Assembly (NCBI RefSeq): GCF_000447295.1
Contig: NZ_KE650771.1
Span: forward strand, 3,359,964 to 3,423,963
Length of the DNA stretch: 64,000 nucleotides
Direction of reading: 5' to 3'
Source of the DNA: Fischerella sp. PCC 9431
GTDB taxonomy: Bacteria > Cyanobacteriota > Cyanobacteriia > Cyanobacteriales > Nostocaceae
Position numbers and translations under genes: made by a program. Below are positions 35,453 through 45,043 of the stretch, one piece after another. Under the pieces are notes generated by a model that saw nothing but the letters and a program-made list of their open reading frames with translations, had not been told where the DNA came from and did not search any database. How positions within the stretch are numbered: the stretch's first letter is position 1; each line of letters begins with the position of its first letter.

Positions 35453-36619
35453 GTGACAGGTAACAAAACAAACGATACATCATCTGCATATATTCTTTGT
35501 GTGGGAGTGGGTTGGTTTCCGACAACACCTGGAGGACTAGAGAGATATGTGTATGAACTGACTCAAAAACTAGCAGAAAATCAAGACCAGATTGAACTAT
35601 GTGGAGTAGGTTTACCGGACACCAAACTGAGTCTACCGATGAAGTTAACTAATTTGGCTTCGCCAGATAGCCAGATTTGGAAACGGTTATGGTCAATTCG
35701 CCAAAACTTCCAGAAAACCAGAGTCAGTAAACCAGATGCAATTAATTTGCATTTTGCTTTGTATAGCTTTCCTATATTAGATTTGTTACCCAAAGGAGTA
35801 CCAATTACTTTTAATTTTCATGGTCCTTGGGCGTCGGAGAGTAAGCATGAGGTAGTTCATCAGCGATTAAGTGTTTTTTTCAAGCAGCAACTCATCGAAA
35901 AAAGAACTTATGATCAATGCGATCGCTTTATTGTTTTGAGTAAAGCCTTTGGTCAAATACTGCACGAACAGTATCAAATTCCCTGGGAAAAAATTTACAT
36001 TATTCCTGGCGGAGTAAATACTGACCAATTTCAGTCTAATTTATCACGCGCCGAAGCTCGCGCCAAACTTGGCTGGCCCCAAGACAGGGCGATTCTTTTT
36101 AGTAGTCGCCGCTTAGTGCATCGAGTGGGAATCGACAAATTGCTGGAAGCTTTGGCAACTATTAAACCAAGACTACCAGACTTTTGGTTAGCGATCGCCG
36201 GTCGCGGCCCCGTGCAAGCAGCACTACAACAACAAGCAAATGAACTAGGACTCAACGAACATGTGAAATTTTTAGGATTTCTACCTGATGAGGATTTGCC
36301 TATAGCTTATCAAGCTGCTGATGTTAGTGTGATGCCTAGTCAGTGTTTTGAAGGATTTGGGTTAGCAGTAGTAGAATCCCTCGCCTGTGGTACTCCCGTT
36401 GTGTGTACTCCAGTAGGTGGAATGCCAGAAATTTTAGAACAATTTTCACCACAATTAATTACTTCTAGTATAGAAGTTTCAGCAATTGCGGAAAAATTAG
36501 AACAAGTGCTATTAGGAAAAATACCAACTCCTTCCAGAGAAGACTGTCGTCAATATGTTACAGCTAATTTCGATTGGTATAAAATAGCTCAAGATGTGAG
36601 AAAAGTAATATTAGCCTGA
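35453..36619 (+). CDS. Glycosyltransferase family 4
   Basis: 388 aa with a GTG start (35453) preceded by AAGGATAT. It has the GT-B fold: N-terminal VGWFPTTPGGLERYVYEL and the C-terminal donor site with LGFLPDEDLPIAYQAADV and the E-x7-E motif in CFEGFGLAVVESLACGTP. It would transfer an activated sugar, probably in building an exopolysaccharide repeat unit. It forms a plus-strand pair with the next gene (118 bases apart) at the edge of the locus. Confidence 0.88.
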   Translation: MTGNKTNDTSSAYILCVGVGWFPTTPGGLERYVYELTQKLAENQDQIELCGVGLPDTKLSLPMKLTNLASPDSQIWKRLWSIRQNFQKTRVSKPDAINLHFALYSFPILDLLPKGVPITFNFHGPWASESKHEVVHQRLSVFFKQQLIEKRTYDQCDRFIVLSKAFGQILHEQYQIPWEKIYIIPGGVNTDQFQSNLSRAEARAKLGWPQDRAILFSSRRLVHRVGIDKLLEALATIKPRLPDFWLAIAGRGPVQAALQQQANELGLNEHVKFLGFLPDEDLPIAYQAADVSVMPSQCFEGFGLAVVESLACGTPVVCTPVGGMPEILEQFSPQLITSSIEVSAIAEKLEQVLLGKIPTPSREDCRQYVTANFDWYKIAQDVRKVILA

Positions 36620-36737
36620 CTATTATTTTAAGTAGCTGCAAAAAATAAAATTCATTTAACATGCATCCACCCCCCACTTTTTGCACTCATTAAATTAAGT
36701 ACAAGAGGTTGAATATTGAAAATGTGAAAAGGTAAAT

Positions 36738-37874
36738 ATGAAAATTCTATTTTTAGACCAAAGTGGTAAACCAGGTGGTGCAGAACTTTGTCTTATAGAC
36801 ATTGCTAAACCTTATCGAGATAATTGTTTAGTCGGTTTATTTGCTGATGGTGATTTTAGAACTTTACTAGAAAAAAATCACATCCCAGTTCAAGTTCTGA
36901 CGACTCAAAGTATCCAAGTTCGCAAAGAAAGTTCCTTTGCACAAGGATTAGCCAGTATAGGACAACTCATACCTTTACTTGCTAAAGTTGTGCAAACAGC
37001 CCGTGAATATGATTTAATTTATGCCAACACTCAAAAAGCATTAGTTGTGGGAGCGATCGCCAGTTTTTTAAGTGGGCGTCCTTTGGTTTATCATTTACAT
37101 GACATTCTTTCACCAGAACATTTTAGTCAAACAAACCGCAGTATTGCTGTGACTGCTGCCAATCGGGCATCATTAGTAATTGCTAATTCTCAAGCGAGTA
37201 AAACAGCATTTATCGAAGCGGGAGGACGTGCAGATATTACCACAGTTGTTTACAACGGCTTTGATCCTAAAAATTATCAAATAGATGCATCGATAATTCA
37301 TCAAACCAGACAACAACTAGAATTAGCAGGTAAATTTGTCGTTGGACATTTTAGTCGTCTTGCACCTTGGAAAGGACAACACATATTAATAGAAGCACTC
37401 ACACAATGTCCTCAAGAAGTTACAGCAATTCTAGTTGGGGATGCATTGTTTGGTGAACAAGAATATGTCCAACAATTACACCAACAAATTGCTAAATTAG
37501 GATTAGAAAACCGAGTTAAATTTTTAGGATTTCGTGCAGATATTCCCCAATTAATGTCAGCATGTGACTTAGTAGCACATACCTCCACTGCTGCGGAACC
37601 CTTTGGTAGAGTAATTGTCGAGGCTATGCTATGCGGAAAACCAATCATCGCAGCAAAAGCTGGTGGTGCAATCGAATTAGTAGAACATGGTATTAATGGC
37701 TTTTTATCTACACCAGGAGAATCCCAAGAACTTGCACAGATAATTACCAGTTGTTTACAAGAGCCAGAAAAAACTGCGATCATAGCCCATCATGCCCAGA
37801 CAACAGCTAGTCAGCGTTTTGATGTGAAAAATATTAATCAGCAAATAGCCCAGGAATTGCTGACAAAACAATAA
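36738..37874 (+). CDS. Glycosyltransferase family 4
   Basis: 378 aa. FLDQSGKPGGAELCLIDIAK is the GG-loop of the acceptor domain; the donor domain has VGHFSRLAPWKGQHILIEAL and EPFGRVIVEAMLCGKP with the E-x7-E motif. Retaining GT-B enzyme of the same general type as its upstream neighbour but not closely alike. It ends 37 bases before the convergent 478-aa gene. Sugar specificity unknown. Confidence 0.88.
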   Translation: MKILFLDQSGKPGGAELCLIDIAKPYRDNCLVGLFADGDFRTLLEKNHIPVQVLTTQSIQVRKESSFAQGLASIGQLIPLLAKVVQTAREYDLIYANTQKALVVGAIASFLSGRPLVYHLHDILSPEHFSQTNRSIAVTAANRASLVIANSQASKTAFIEAGGRADITTVVYNGFDPKNYQIDASIIHQTRQQLELAGKFVVGHFSRLAPWKGQHILIEALTQCPQEVTAILVGDALFGEQEYVQQLHQQIAKLGLENRVKFLGFRADIPQLMSACDLVAHTSTAAEPFGRVIVEAMLCGKPIIAAKAGGAIELVEHGINGFLSTPGESQELAQIITSCLQEPEKTAIIAHHAQTTASQRFDVKNINQQIAQELLTKQ

Positions 37875-37911
37875 ATTATTGTATGGGCGCAAAATCTTGC
37901 GTCCTCTTTTG

Positions 37912-39348
37912 TCAATTCCATTGGACTGGAAAGCGATCGCTTGTTTTTTCAATGAATTGATCCAGTTTTTCTAGCGTCAGCGAACCAGGGACTGGATAAC
38001 GTGCTGAAATAACTCGTTGTAAATCTGTGTAATACCGAATTAGGGTGGCAAAATTCCTGGGGAATTTATCTTCTTCTACTCCAATAAACTCACCATGTTT
38101 ACGAGCTTGCTTGAAGACTTCGCGCCAGCGCTGTATTGAAGGTAAACCAACTGCATCTACTCCGTGAGAAAAAAGGAACATGTAAATTTCATCGTATGGA
38201 TCAGTGCTTTCTAAATAATGTTCAATCCAATCTAGGGAAGGCTGCATGTTAAATTTCATCCAGAATGGCACTGAACCAGTACGTAAAGTCCACATTGGTT
38301 CTAATAAAATAAAAGATTCCACTAACAGACGGTTGGCAATCATACCACGTTGTTTATACCACCACCGATAAAGTTCAGCAACAAAAGGACTGAGATGTTC
38401 TGGTTCTTGAAAGATGATGCGCCGGATATGATAACCATGTTCGCGAGCAAAATTTTCAATATCATCCCGCAAATTCGGTTCAAAGCCCCACTCTGCTTCT
38501 GGTCTTTCTCCATCTGGTGTGGGCGGATTCCACTGTCGCTGTGGTGATTGGTAGCGTTGCAAATACTCTGCTACTTTTTCACCACTTTGAAAAAAGTCTG
38601 TTTCTGTAGCACCACCCAACGCCCCAAACTGAAAAATATGGCGATCGCCAACTTGGGTTGTGGGCCAGGTACGCTGACACTCAACAATGAAAATAGTACC
38701 GCCTTTTGGTAAGGCGTTTTGTAAGAAGTGCTTGTAAGTTTCACCCAAACGTAGACGCTTGACACGAAAGTAATTCATACCCCGCAGACTCAACCTGTCT
38801 TGGTTAGGGTCATACATGTGATGCAGTTGCAGTTCAGGGTTAGCATCCAACAAAGGCTGGGCTTTTTCCCTTCCCCACTCCATTGCCTTTTTTGGTTCAT
38901 CTGGGTGGATTTCCGGATGCAGTACGGGGATGAGAAAAGTTTGTGGCAACCAAGGTATACCTAGTGCAGCACATAAATGCACAAGCGCTCCACTGGCTGA
39001 ACCAATTGCAACTGCTGGATATTGAGCTTGGGGATACTCGCTGACGATCCATTGAGAGACAACCTCAGCGCTGACATCTTTTAAGCGTTCGGGGGGAATT
39101 GCTTCGCCTGCACTACCAAAGGTATAAATGGCTTCTTGAACTTGTCGAGGCAGTTTATTTATAAAAGTTGCGATCGGTTCTATGGCTGGTGGCTGCATAC
39201 CCATACCCGGAAAATCTTCTTCCCGTAAGTAAGCAGCCGTGGCACGTAGCATTGCCGAGCCAGAGTCGAAACCAGCGATATAAGGTGGAGCTAGTCGTAA
39301 TTTCGTCGTTAATTTAGCTAAAATCCCATTATAAAAAGGTGTTTTCAT
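37912..39348 (-). CDS. Conserved protein of unknown function, last gene of the psaB operon
   Basis: 478 aa, soluble by composition, rich in Trp, Tyr and Pro. I do not recognise a family. Visible stretches include IAGFDSGSAMLRATAAYL, PAVAIGSASGALVHLCAAL (a glycine-rich, hydrophobic run that could bind a cofactor or form an oxyanion loop), GGTIFIVECQRTWP and FLFSHGVDAVGLPSIQRW. The first 20 bases overlap the end of the alpha/beta hydrolase gene, so it is translated with it. In the same direction upstream are an SDR and psaB. An enzyme acting on a hydrophobic small molecule is one guess, given the partners, but nothing in the sequence proves it. Confidence 0.7.
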   Translation of the reverse strand: MKTPFYNGILAKLTTKLRLAPPYIAGFDSGSAMLRATAAYLREEDFPGMGMQPPAIEPIATFINKLPRQVQEAIYTFGSAGEAIPPERLKDVSAEVVSQWIVSEYPQAQYPAVAIGSASGALVHLCAALGIPWLPQTFLIPVLHPEIHPDEPKKAMEWGREKAQPLLDANPELQLHHMYDPNQDRLSLRGMNYFRVKRLRLGETYKHFLQNALPKGGTIFIVECQRTWPTTQVGDRHIFQFGALGGATETDFFQSGEKVAEYLQRYQSPQRQWNPPTPDGERPEAEWGFEPNLRDDIENFAREHGYHIRRIIFQEPEHLSPFVAELYRWWYKQRGMIANRLLVESFILLEPMWTLRTGSVPFWMKFNMQPSLDWIEHYLESTDPYDEIYMFLFSHGVDAVGLPSIQRWREVFKQARKHGEFIGVEEDKFPRNFATLIRYYTDLQRVISARYPVPGSLTLEKLDQFIEKTSDRFPVQWN

Positions 39349-40144
39349 TTATACTTTCCTTTTGGAGCAACTGCGATCGCGTAGCCTCGATAAACGCTTG
39401 AGTTACACGGAATAGTTCCAAGGGGGTGCTGTAATTGAGCGTATGTCCTCCACCTGGAATCACAACTAATCGGGCATTCGGTAAGAGTTTGACAACTTCT
39501 TCTGCCCATTGCTGCGGTACAACAGGATCTTCTTTACCACGAACTACCAAGGTGGGTACACGTAGGTAAGGAAGTTTTGCCTCTATCCGGTCTGATAGGG
39601 CAATCTGGATCGTACGGACAATGCGTGGTAAGCCAGCTAGCCAGTAATCATAAACTTGCAGTGGAGCCTGGGAGGGATCTTCCAGGGGAGCATTGAACAT
39701 AAAACGCCAAAGCTGTTGCTGCAAGCTACGGGCGTGTCGGTCAATTGTCGGCCCTTGCAACACTGCTCGTTCAATCCGGTCAGGATAACGCCAAGCAAAC
39801 TCTGCTATTATCTGACAACCAAAGGAGTTGCCGAGCATTGTTGCCCTTTCAATTCCCATTGCATCCATCCACCGACATAAAATATTTGCCAACTCTGGCA
39901 GTTCCAATACATGCTTTGGTTTGTCACTTTCACCATAACCAGGAAAGTCTGGAGCATATACTCGATAATGCGGTGCTAGTAACTCGGCAGTCGGAATCAT
40001 GTAGCGGCTAGAAACTATTACCCCATGTACCAAAATCACAACGGGAGCCGATTCTAGCAATGGCTCCTGTGATATCCGTGCATGTATTCTCAAACCATCA
40101 ACTATTGTGTAGTGACTGTACAATCTCCCTTTAGGTAGATTCAT
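39329..40144 (-). CDS. Alpha/beta hydrolase
   Basis: 271 aa. VILVHGVIVSSRYM is the oxyanion-hole region, GNSFGCQ the nucleophile elbow (Ser), GKEDPVVP supplies the acid (Asp) and GGGHTLNY the catalytic His. The family includes esterases, lipases and haloperoxidase-like enzymes. It lies 24 bases after the SDR stop and overlaps the next gene by 20 bases, so co-expression is near certain. Substrate unknown; no signal peptide. Confidence 0.9.
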   Translation of the reverse strand: MNLPKGRLYSHYTIVDGLRIHARISQEPLLESAPVVILVHGVIVSSRYMIPTAELLAPHYRVYAPDFPGYGESDKPKHVLELPELANILCRWMDAMGIERATMLGNSFGCQIIAEFAWRYPDRIERAVLQGPTIDRHARSLQQQLWRFMFNAPLEDPSQAPLQVYDYWLAGLPRIVRTIQIALSDRIEAKLPYLRVPTLVVRGKEDPVVPQQWAEEVVKLLPNARLVVIPGGGHTLNYSTPLELFRVTQAFIEATRSQLLQKESINENTFL

Positions 40145-40168
40145 TTTTGTTTATGATTATTAGTTTTC

Positions 40169-41134
40169 TCAAACTCGCATACCAAAAACACGTGCTACCT
40201 GTCTTGCCACATCCCAAACATCTTGCGTTGTAATTCCGCCTGTACCCAACCAATTACCACTAATGCCTGTATAGTCTTCCATTGGCTCGAACAAATTACC
40301 ATCGGTTGGAGCTGTTGGCTTTTTGTCTTGGAAGTGATCTTGATCGACTTGGCGTGCCATCATCTGTTCTTCCAGATCAGGTGCGAATGTTTTCTCTAAA
40401 GCCAGCAGATAGCCTGCTTGACCAACAATAATTTCTCGCTGTGGTCTTTTGACTAGCCCAACAATTGCTTCAGCAACTTCTGTAGCTGGATAGACTGGGC
40501 TGAGTGCCTTGGTTTTACGACCAGTATAATTAGCTGCGTGCTGAAAGATTGGTGTATCAATAGAGGCTGGTAACACTGTACAGATGTGGATGTCAGGTGC
40601 ATTTTCTAGATACAACTCCATCCGCAGAGAGTCGGAGAGTCCGCGAATCGCATATTTGCTGATGGTATAAGGACTAGTGTATGGCTGACCACTGATTGCC
40701 ACAACCGAGGAAACATTGATGAGGACACCGCTACCTTGTTCGCGAAAGTAGGGTAGAGCAGCACGCGCACCATGAACATAACCAAATAAATTTGTCTCAA
40801 TCACTCGCCGGAAAGCTTCAGAAGGTGCATCTTCAAAGCGAGCAAACAAAGAGACAGCAGCATTGTTTACCCAGACATCGAGCCGACCAAAATTTTCAAT
40901 TGCACGGCGTGCTAATGCTTTTACTGCTGACTCATCGGTGACATCTGTAGGTACTGCTAAAGCTTGTCCGCCTAATTGTTTACATTGTTGGGCAACTTCT
41001 TGCAATGCTCCTTCTCTGCGAGCGGCTAATACTAAAGTTGCACCCTGTTTAGCAAATTCAAGTGCTGTGGCTCGACCAATTCCACTGGACGCGCCTGTAA
41101 TCACGATAACCGAATCTCTAATTTTGCGTGGCAT
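40169..41134 (-). CDS. Short-chain dehydrogenase/reductase
   Basis: 321 aa. Rossmann motif VITGASSGIGRATALEFAKQG, NNAAVS, and the catalytic YTSPYTISK (Tyr-x3-Lys) with the Ser in LINVSSVVA. Asp/Arg near LAARREG suggests NADP(H). The C-terminal ~70 residues (FQDKKPTAPTDGNLFEP) extend past the classical SDR core. It starts 178 bases after psaB and leads an SDR-hydrolase-unknown set. Confidence 0.92.
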   Translation of the reverse strand: MPRKIRDSVIVITGASSGIGRATALEFAKQGATLVLAARREGALQEVAQQCKQLGGQALAVPTDVTDESAVKALARRAIENFGRLDVWVNNAAVSLFARFEDAPSEAFRRVIETNLFGYVHGARAALPYFREQGSGVLINVSSVVAISGQPYTSPYTISKYAIRGLSDSLRMELYLENAPDIHICTVLPASIDTPIFQHAANYTGRKTKALSPVYPATEVAEAIVGLVKRPQREIIVGQAGYLLALEKTFAPDLEEQMMARQVDQDHFQDKKPTAPTDGNLFEPMEDYTGISGNWLGTGGITTQDVWDVARQVARVFGMRV

Positions 41135-41312
41135 ACTGCTTTCTCCTTGAGCGATCGCACTGGTTAAGAATAAATATCCACTCTCTTTGATATAAGTTGT
41201 CTGTACAAGTAATTGTCGTCTTCCTAGAGAGTGATACAGAAATCTCCCCCTATCCCGTCAGGAGTAGAAGGAGAAGATGGCAAAAGTCAGAGGATCTTAA
41301 ATCTTAAGTATT

Positions 41313-43541
41313 TCAACCGAATTTTCCAGCATTGGCAGCGATTAAGAATGCAGCGAAGGTAAGGATATAGCCAACCGTGAAGTGAGTTAGACCAACCAAC
41401 CATCCTTGGACAATAGATAAAGCAACGGGTTTATCCTTCCAGCGCACCAAATTTGCCAGTGGAGTACGCTCATGCGCCCAGACAAGAGTTTCAATCAACT
41501 CTTGCCAGTATCCACGCCAGCTAATCAGGAACATAAAACCTGTTGCCCAAACCAGATGTCCAAACAAGAACATCCATGCCCAAACAGACAGGTTATTCGT
41601 ACCGTAAGGATTGTATCCATTGATTACCTGAGCTGAGTTAGCCCAGAGATAATCACGGAACCACCCCATTAAGTATGTAGAAGATTCGTTGAATTGAGCT
41701 ACATTGCCTTGCCAAATACCCAGATGTTTCCAATGCCAGTAGAAGGTAGTCCAGCCAAGCAGGTTTAACATCCAGAATATAGCTAGGTAAAAAGACTGTT
41801 CCCAAGCAGAAGTTTGGCAAGTACCACCACGACCAGGCCCATCACAGGGGAAGGTGAAGCCGAAGTCCTTCTTATCCGGCATTAGCTTGCTACCACGGGC
41901 ATCCAACGCACCCTTGACACAAATTAAGGTAGTAGTGTGTAGACCGAGAGCGATCGCATGGTGAACCAAGAAATCACCAGGGCCAATAGTTAAGAACAGA
42001 GAATTTGTGCCAGAGTTGATTGCATCTAGCCAACCTGGCAACCAGACGTTGCCATAATTGGGGTAAGCTGTGTAAGCCAGACTGTCTGGATTGGATAACA
42101 GCACATTCATCCCATATACTGCTTTCCCGTGAGCAGCTTGGATGAATTGAGCAAATACCGGCTCAATCAGGATTTGCTTCTCTGGTGTACCAAAGGCAAC
42201 AACTACATCGTTGTGGACATACAGACCAAGGGTGTGGAAGCCCAAGAAAAGGGATACCCAGCTCAAGTGTGAGATAATCGCTTCTTTGTGCTTTAGCACA
42301 CGCTCTAATACATTACCCTTATTTTGTTCAGGGTCGTAGTCCCGCACCCAGAAAATGGCACCGTGGGCAAAAGCACCAACCATGAAGAAGCCAGCTAAAT
42401 ATTGATGGTGGGTGTACAGACATGCCTGAGTTGTGTAATCCTTTGCGATGAAGGCATAAGGAGGCAGGGCGTACATATGCTGGGCGACTAGGGACAGAGC
42501 AGTTCCCAAAGCAGCTAAGTGAATACCTAACTGGAAGTGCAATGAGTTGTTGTAGGTGTCATATAAACCTTGGTGTGGCAGGTTAAACTGACCTTCAGTT
42601 TGGATACCAAAGAAATTTTTGGCATCAAGCATATCTTTGATGCTGTGACCAATCCCGAAGTTAGTCCGGTACATGTGACCAGCAATGATAAAGATGACTG
42701 CGATCGCCAAATGATGGTGAGCCATATCAGTCAGCCACAATGATTCTGTTTGAGGATGGAAACCACCTAAAAATGTCAGAATCGCATTACCAGCGCCTTG
42801 AGATGTACCAAATATATGCTGTGCCGTGTCCGGATTTTGAGCGTAGACACCCCAGTTACCAGTGAAGAAAGGTTGCAAACCTGCTGGATGAGGTAGAGTA
42901 GTCAGAAAATTATTCCAACCTACATGCTGTCCGCGAGATTCGGGGATAGCAACGTGTACTAAGTGACCAGCCCAAGCTAGTGAACTAACGCCAAACAGGC
43001 CTGCTAGATGATGATTCAACCGAGGTTCAGCGCTCTTGAACCAAGCTAAACTAGGGCGGTATTTGGGTTGCAAATGTAACCAGCCAGCAAACAAGAACAC
43101 TGCTGCTAACAACAGTAGGAAAATGGAACCCATATAAAGGTCATTGTCCGTTCGCATACCGATGGTATACCACCAGTGGTAGACACCAGAGTAAGCAATA
43201 TTGACTGGATAGTTAACTCCACCTTGAGTGAAAGCATCTACTGCGGGTTTACCAAAGTGGGGGTCCCAAATCGCATGAGCGATTGGACGGATATGAATTG
43301 GATCTTTGATCCAAGTTTCAAAGTTTCCTTGCCAGGCTACGTGGAACAATAGGCTAGAAGCCCATAAGAAAATGATCGCCACATGACCGAAGTGAGTAGC
43401 AAAAATCTTTTGATAAAGATTTTCTTCTGTAATGTCATCATGGCTTTCAAAGTCGTTACCCTGAGCCATTGCGTACCAGATTCGACGCGTCGTCGGATCT
43501 TGAGCGAGATCCTGGCTAAATTTGGGAAATTTTCTTGCCAT
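41313..43541 (-). CDS. psaB: Photosystem I core protein PsaB (divergent paralogue, psaB2-like)
   Basis: 742 aa, complete. The FX iron-sulfur cluster motif [12 protein letters not shown] is intact, and the conserved C-terminus ([21 protein letters not shown], shown in part, and [15 protein letters not shown]) is present, so it can bind chlorophylls and FX. It differs from housekeeping PsaB at many positions (for example YAMAQGNDF near residue 23, [10 protein letters not shown] after the FX loop, LICVKGALD). No psaA lies upstream, whereas the normal gene is always psaAB. This matches the extra psaB2 copies known in Nostoc-type genomes, whose role is not settled; they may serve under special light, oxygen or heterocyst conditions. 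Confidence 0.92.
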   Translation of the reverse strand: MARKFPKFSQDLAQDPTTRRIWYAMAQGNDFESHDDITEENLYQKIFATHFGHVAIIFLWASSLLFHVAWQGNFETWIKDPIHIRPIAHAIWDPHFGKPAVDAFTQGGVNYPVNIAYSGVYHWWYTIGMRTDNDLYMGSIFLLLLAAVFLFAGWLHLQPKYRPSLAWFKSAEPRLNHHLAGLFGVSSLAWAGHLVHVAIPESRGQHVGWNNFLTTLPHPAGLQPFFTGNWGVYAQNPDTAQHIFGTSQGAGNAILTFLGGFHPQTESLWLTDMAHHHLAIAVIFIIAGHMYRTNFGIGHSIKDMLDAKNFFGIQTEGQFNLPHQGLYDTYNNSLHFQLGIHLAALGTALSLVAQHMYALPPYAFIAKDYTTQACLYTHHQYLAGFFMVGAFAHGAIFWVRDYDPEQNKGNVLERVLKHKEAIISHLSWVSLFLGFHTLGLYVHNDVVVAFGTPEKQILIEPVFAQFIQAAHGKAVYGMNVLLSNPDSLAYTAYPNYGNVWLPGWLDAINSGTNSLFLTIGPGDFLVHHAIALGLHTTTLICVKGALDARGSKLMPDKKDFGFTFPCDGPGRGGTCQTSAWEQSFYLAIFWMLNLLGWTTFYWHWKHLGIWQGNVAQFNESSTYLMGWFRDYLWANSAQVINGYNPYGTNNLSVWAWMFLFGHLVWATGFMFLISWRGYWQELIETLVWAHERTPLANLVRWKDKPVALSIVQGWLVGLTHFTVGYILTFAAFLIAANAGKFG

Positions 43542-43873
43542 GTACTTTAATTACATCCTTCTTTTAGCTAATCCAAGTTGCTAGATCTCTTGAGCCAGCA
43601 ACATCTGTCTAGCAATTGAATAAACAATCCTTGCAGCATCAAGTCGGAGGTCAATAATCAACAAAGCTGGTAGTTATGAGGATTAAGACGGTCCCCATTG
43701 AGTCTGATGCAATTTCTCTATGGTCAGTACTCTTAAACGTTAAATTTACTAGTATTATTTCCATCCTATTTCTGACTGAGGGGAGAGATTTACATTACAT
43801 CAACTTGTTATTGTCAACACAAACGAATTCTTCTCACCTGAGCAACATCCCCCTCGATAACAGCAAGTTATTT
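43542..43873. other. Spacer between psaB promoter side and glf
   Basis: 332 bases. It must contain the psaB promoter on the minus strand. GTTGCT and AGCAAC (about 43578-43603) can pair, but no clear -35/-10 set or terminator was found. No gene: the open frame at 43676 lies largely over the glf 3' end. Confidence 0.5.
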
Positions 43874-44998
43874 CTACATACAATCAGCTATTTTCTCGAA
43901 CACACCAAGCGCCCGAACCACAGCCTGATCCATGTCGTAGTACTTATATTCAGCAAGCCGTCCCACAAAGATTACTGTACCATTCAAGTTATCTGCCTCT
44001 TTCAGGTAAAGAGCTAGTTGTTCACGATTCTCTTCACAAGGTATGGGGTAATAGGGGTCGTTTTTCCCTGGTACGTAAGCTTGAGGATATTCCATCACCA
44101 AGGTAGTTTTGGGTAAGGTTTGTCCCGACAAATATTTTTGTTCAGTAATGCGGGTGATGTCATAATCGTTGGGGTAGTTGACCGTACCAACCTCTTGATA
44201 ATACTCTTGCTCTAAAGTTTCAAACTGAAAGCGCAGACTACGATAAGGTAATTCACCATACATATAATCAAAGAAAGTATCAATCGGTGCGGTACAGATT
44301 ATCCGGTTAAACTTAATCTCATTGATAATTTCCCGATAATCTGTGTTTAGAAGTACCTTGATGTTGGGGTGATTCAGCATTCGGCGAAACATCTCGGTAT
44401 AACCGTGCTTTGGCATAGCCTGATATCTATCTTGAAAATAACGGTTATCCCGACTAATATAAACCGGAACACGTCCTGTAACTCCACGATCCAATTGCTC
44501 AGGTTTTAATTCCCACTGCTTAATTGTGTAGTGGAGGAAAACATGCTCATAAATGTAGTTAGCTAAAAACTCTAAATCTCCACTGGCACTTTCACGCAAC
44601 TTGAGAATAGGGACTTTAACTCCAAAACCGAAGTGTTCTAAAAGCAAATTTTCCAGCTTCTGTGCATAATGTGGAGGAAAAAGAGTATAGAGAGAATTGA
44701 GATTAAACGGAATAGGTACTTTTTTTCCTTCTACAACTCCCAGCACATGATGATAGTAGTGTCTCCACTCAGTAAATTGAGACAGATAATCCCAGGCTTT
44801 TTTAGACTTGGTGTGGAAGATATGAGGGCCATATTTGTGTACTAAGATGCCATGCTCGTTGTAGAAATCGTAAGCATTACCACCGATATGATCTCGTCGT
44901 TCCACAATTAGTACTCTTTGTGCTAATTGAGTTGCAATCCGTTCAGCTAGTACGCAACTTGAATACCCAGCCCCTATAATCAGCCAATCTACTTTCAT
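43874..44998 (-). CDS. glf: UDP-galactopyranose mutase
   Basis: 374 aa. LIIGAGYSSCVLAERIA is the FAD-binding N-terminus, RRDHIGGNAYD follows, and HKYGPHIFHT is the mutase signature with the His-Phe-His motif. GYTEMFRRML and VGRLAEYKYYDMDQAV are further family motifs, the last at the FAD site. It converts UDP-galactopyranose to UDP-galactofuranose using reduced flavin. Its neighbour upstream is a GlfT2-like transferase, so the pair probably makes and uses Galf for the exported polysaccharide. It is the last gene of the minus-strand run. Confidence 0.95.
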   Translation of the reverse strand: MKVDWLIIGAGYSSCVLAERIATQLAQRVLIVERRDHIGGNAYDFYNEHGILVHKYGPHIFHTKSKKAWDYLSQFTEWRHYYHHVLGVVEGKKVPIPFNLNSLYTLFPPHYAQKLENLLLEHFGFGVKVPILKLRESASGDLEFLANYIYEHVFLHYTIKQWELKPEQLDRGVTGRVPVYISRDNRYFQDRYQAMPKHGYTEMFRRMLNHPNIKVLLNTDYREIINEIKFNRIICTAPIDTFFDYMYGELPYRSLRFQFETLEQEYYQEVGTVNYPNDYDITRITEQKYLSGQTLPKTTLVMEYPQAYVPGKNDPYYPIPCEENREQLALYLKEADNLNGTVIFVGRLAEYKYYDMDQAVVRALGVFEKIADCM

Positions 44999-45043
44999 GC
45001 TGCTTCTCCTTACTTGACATACTTTGGATGTTGAAAGTTGGTG

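Noticed and set aside
41313-43541. A far-red photoacclimation (FaRLiP) cluster
   Set aside because: That cluster holds many paralogous psa, psb and apc genes with rfpABC; here there is only one psaB and a distant D1', with no phytochrome RfpA or phycobilisome genes.
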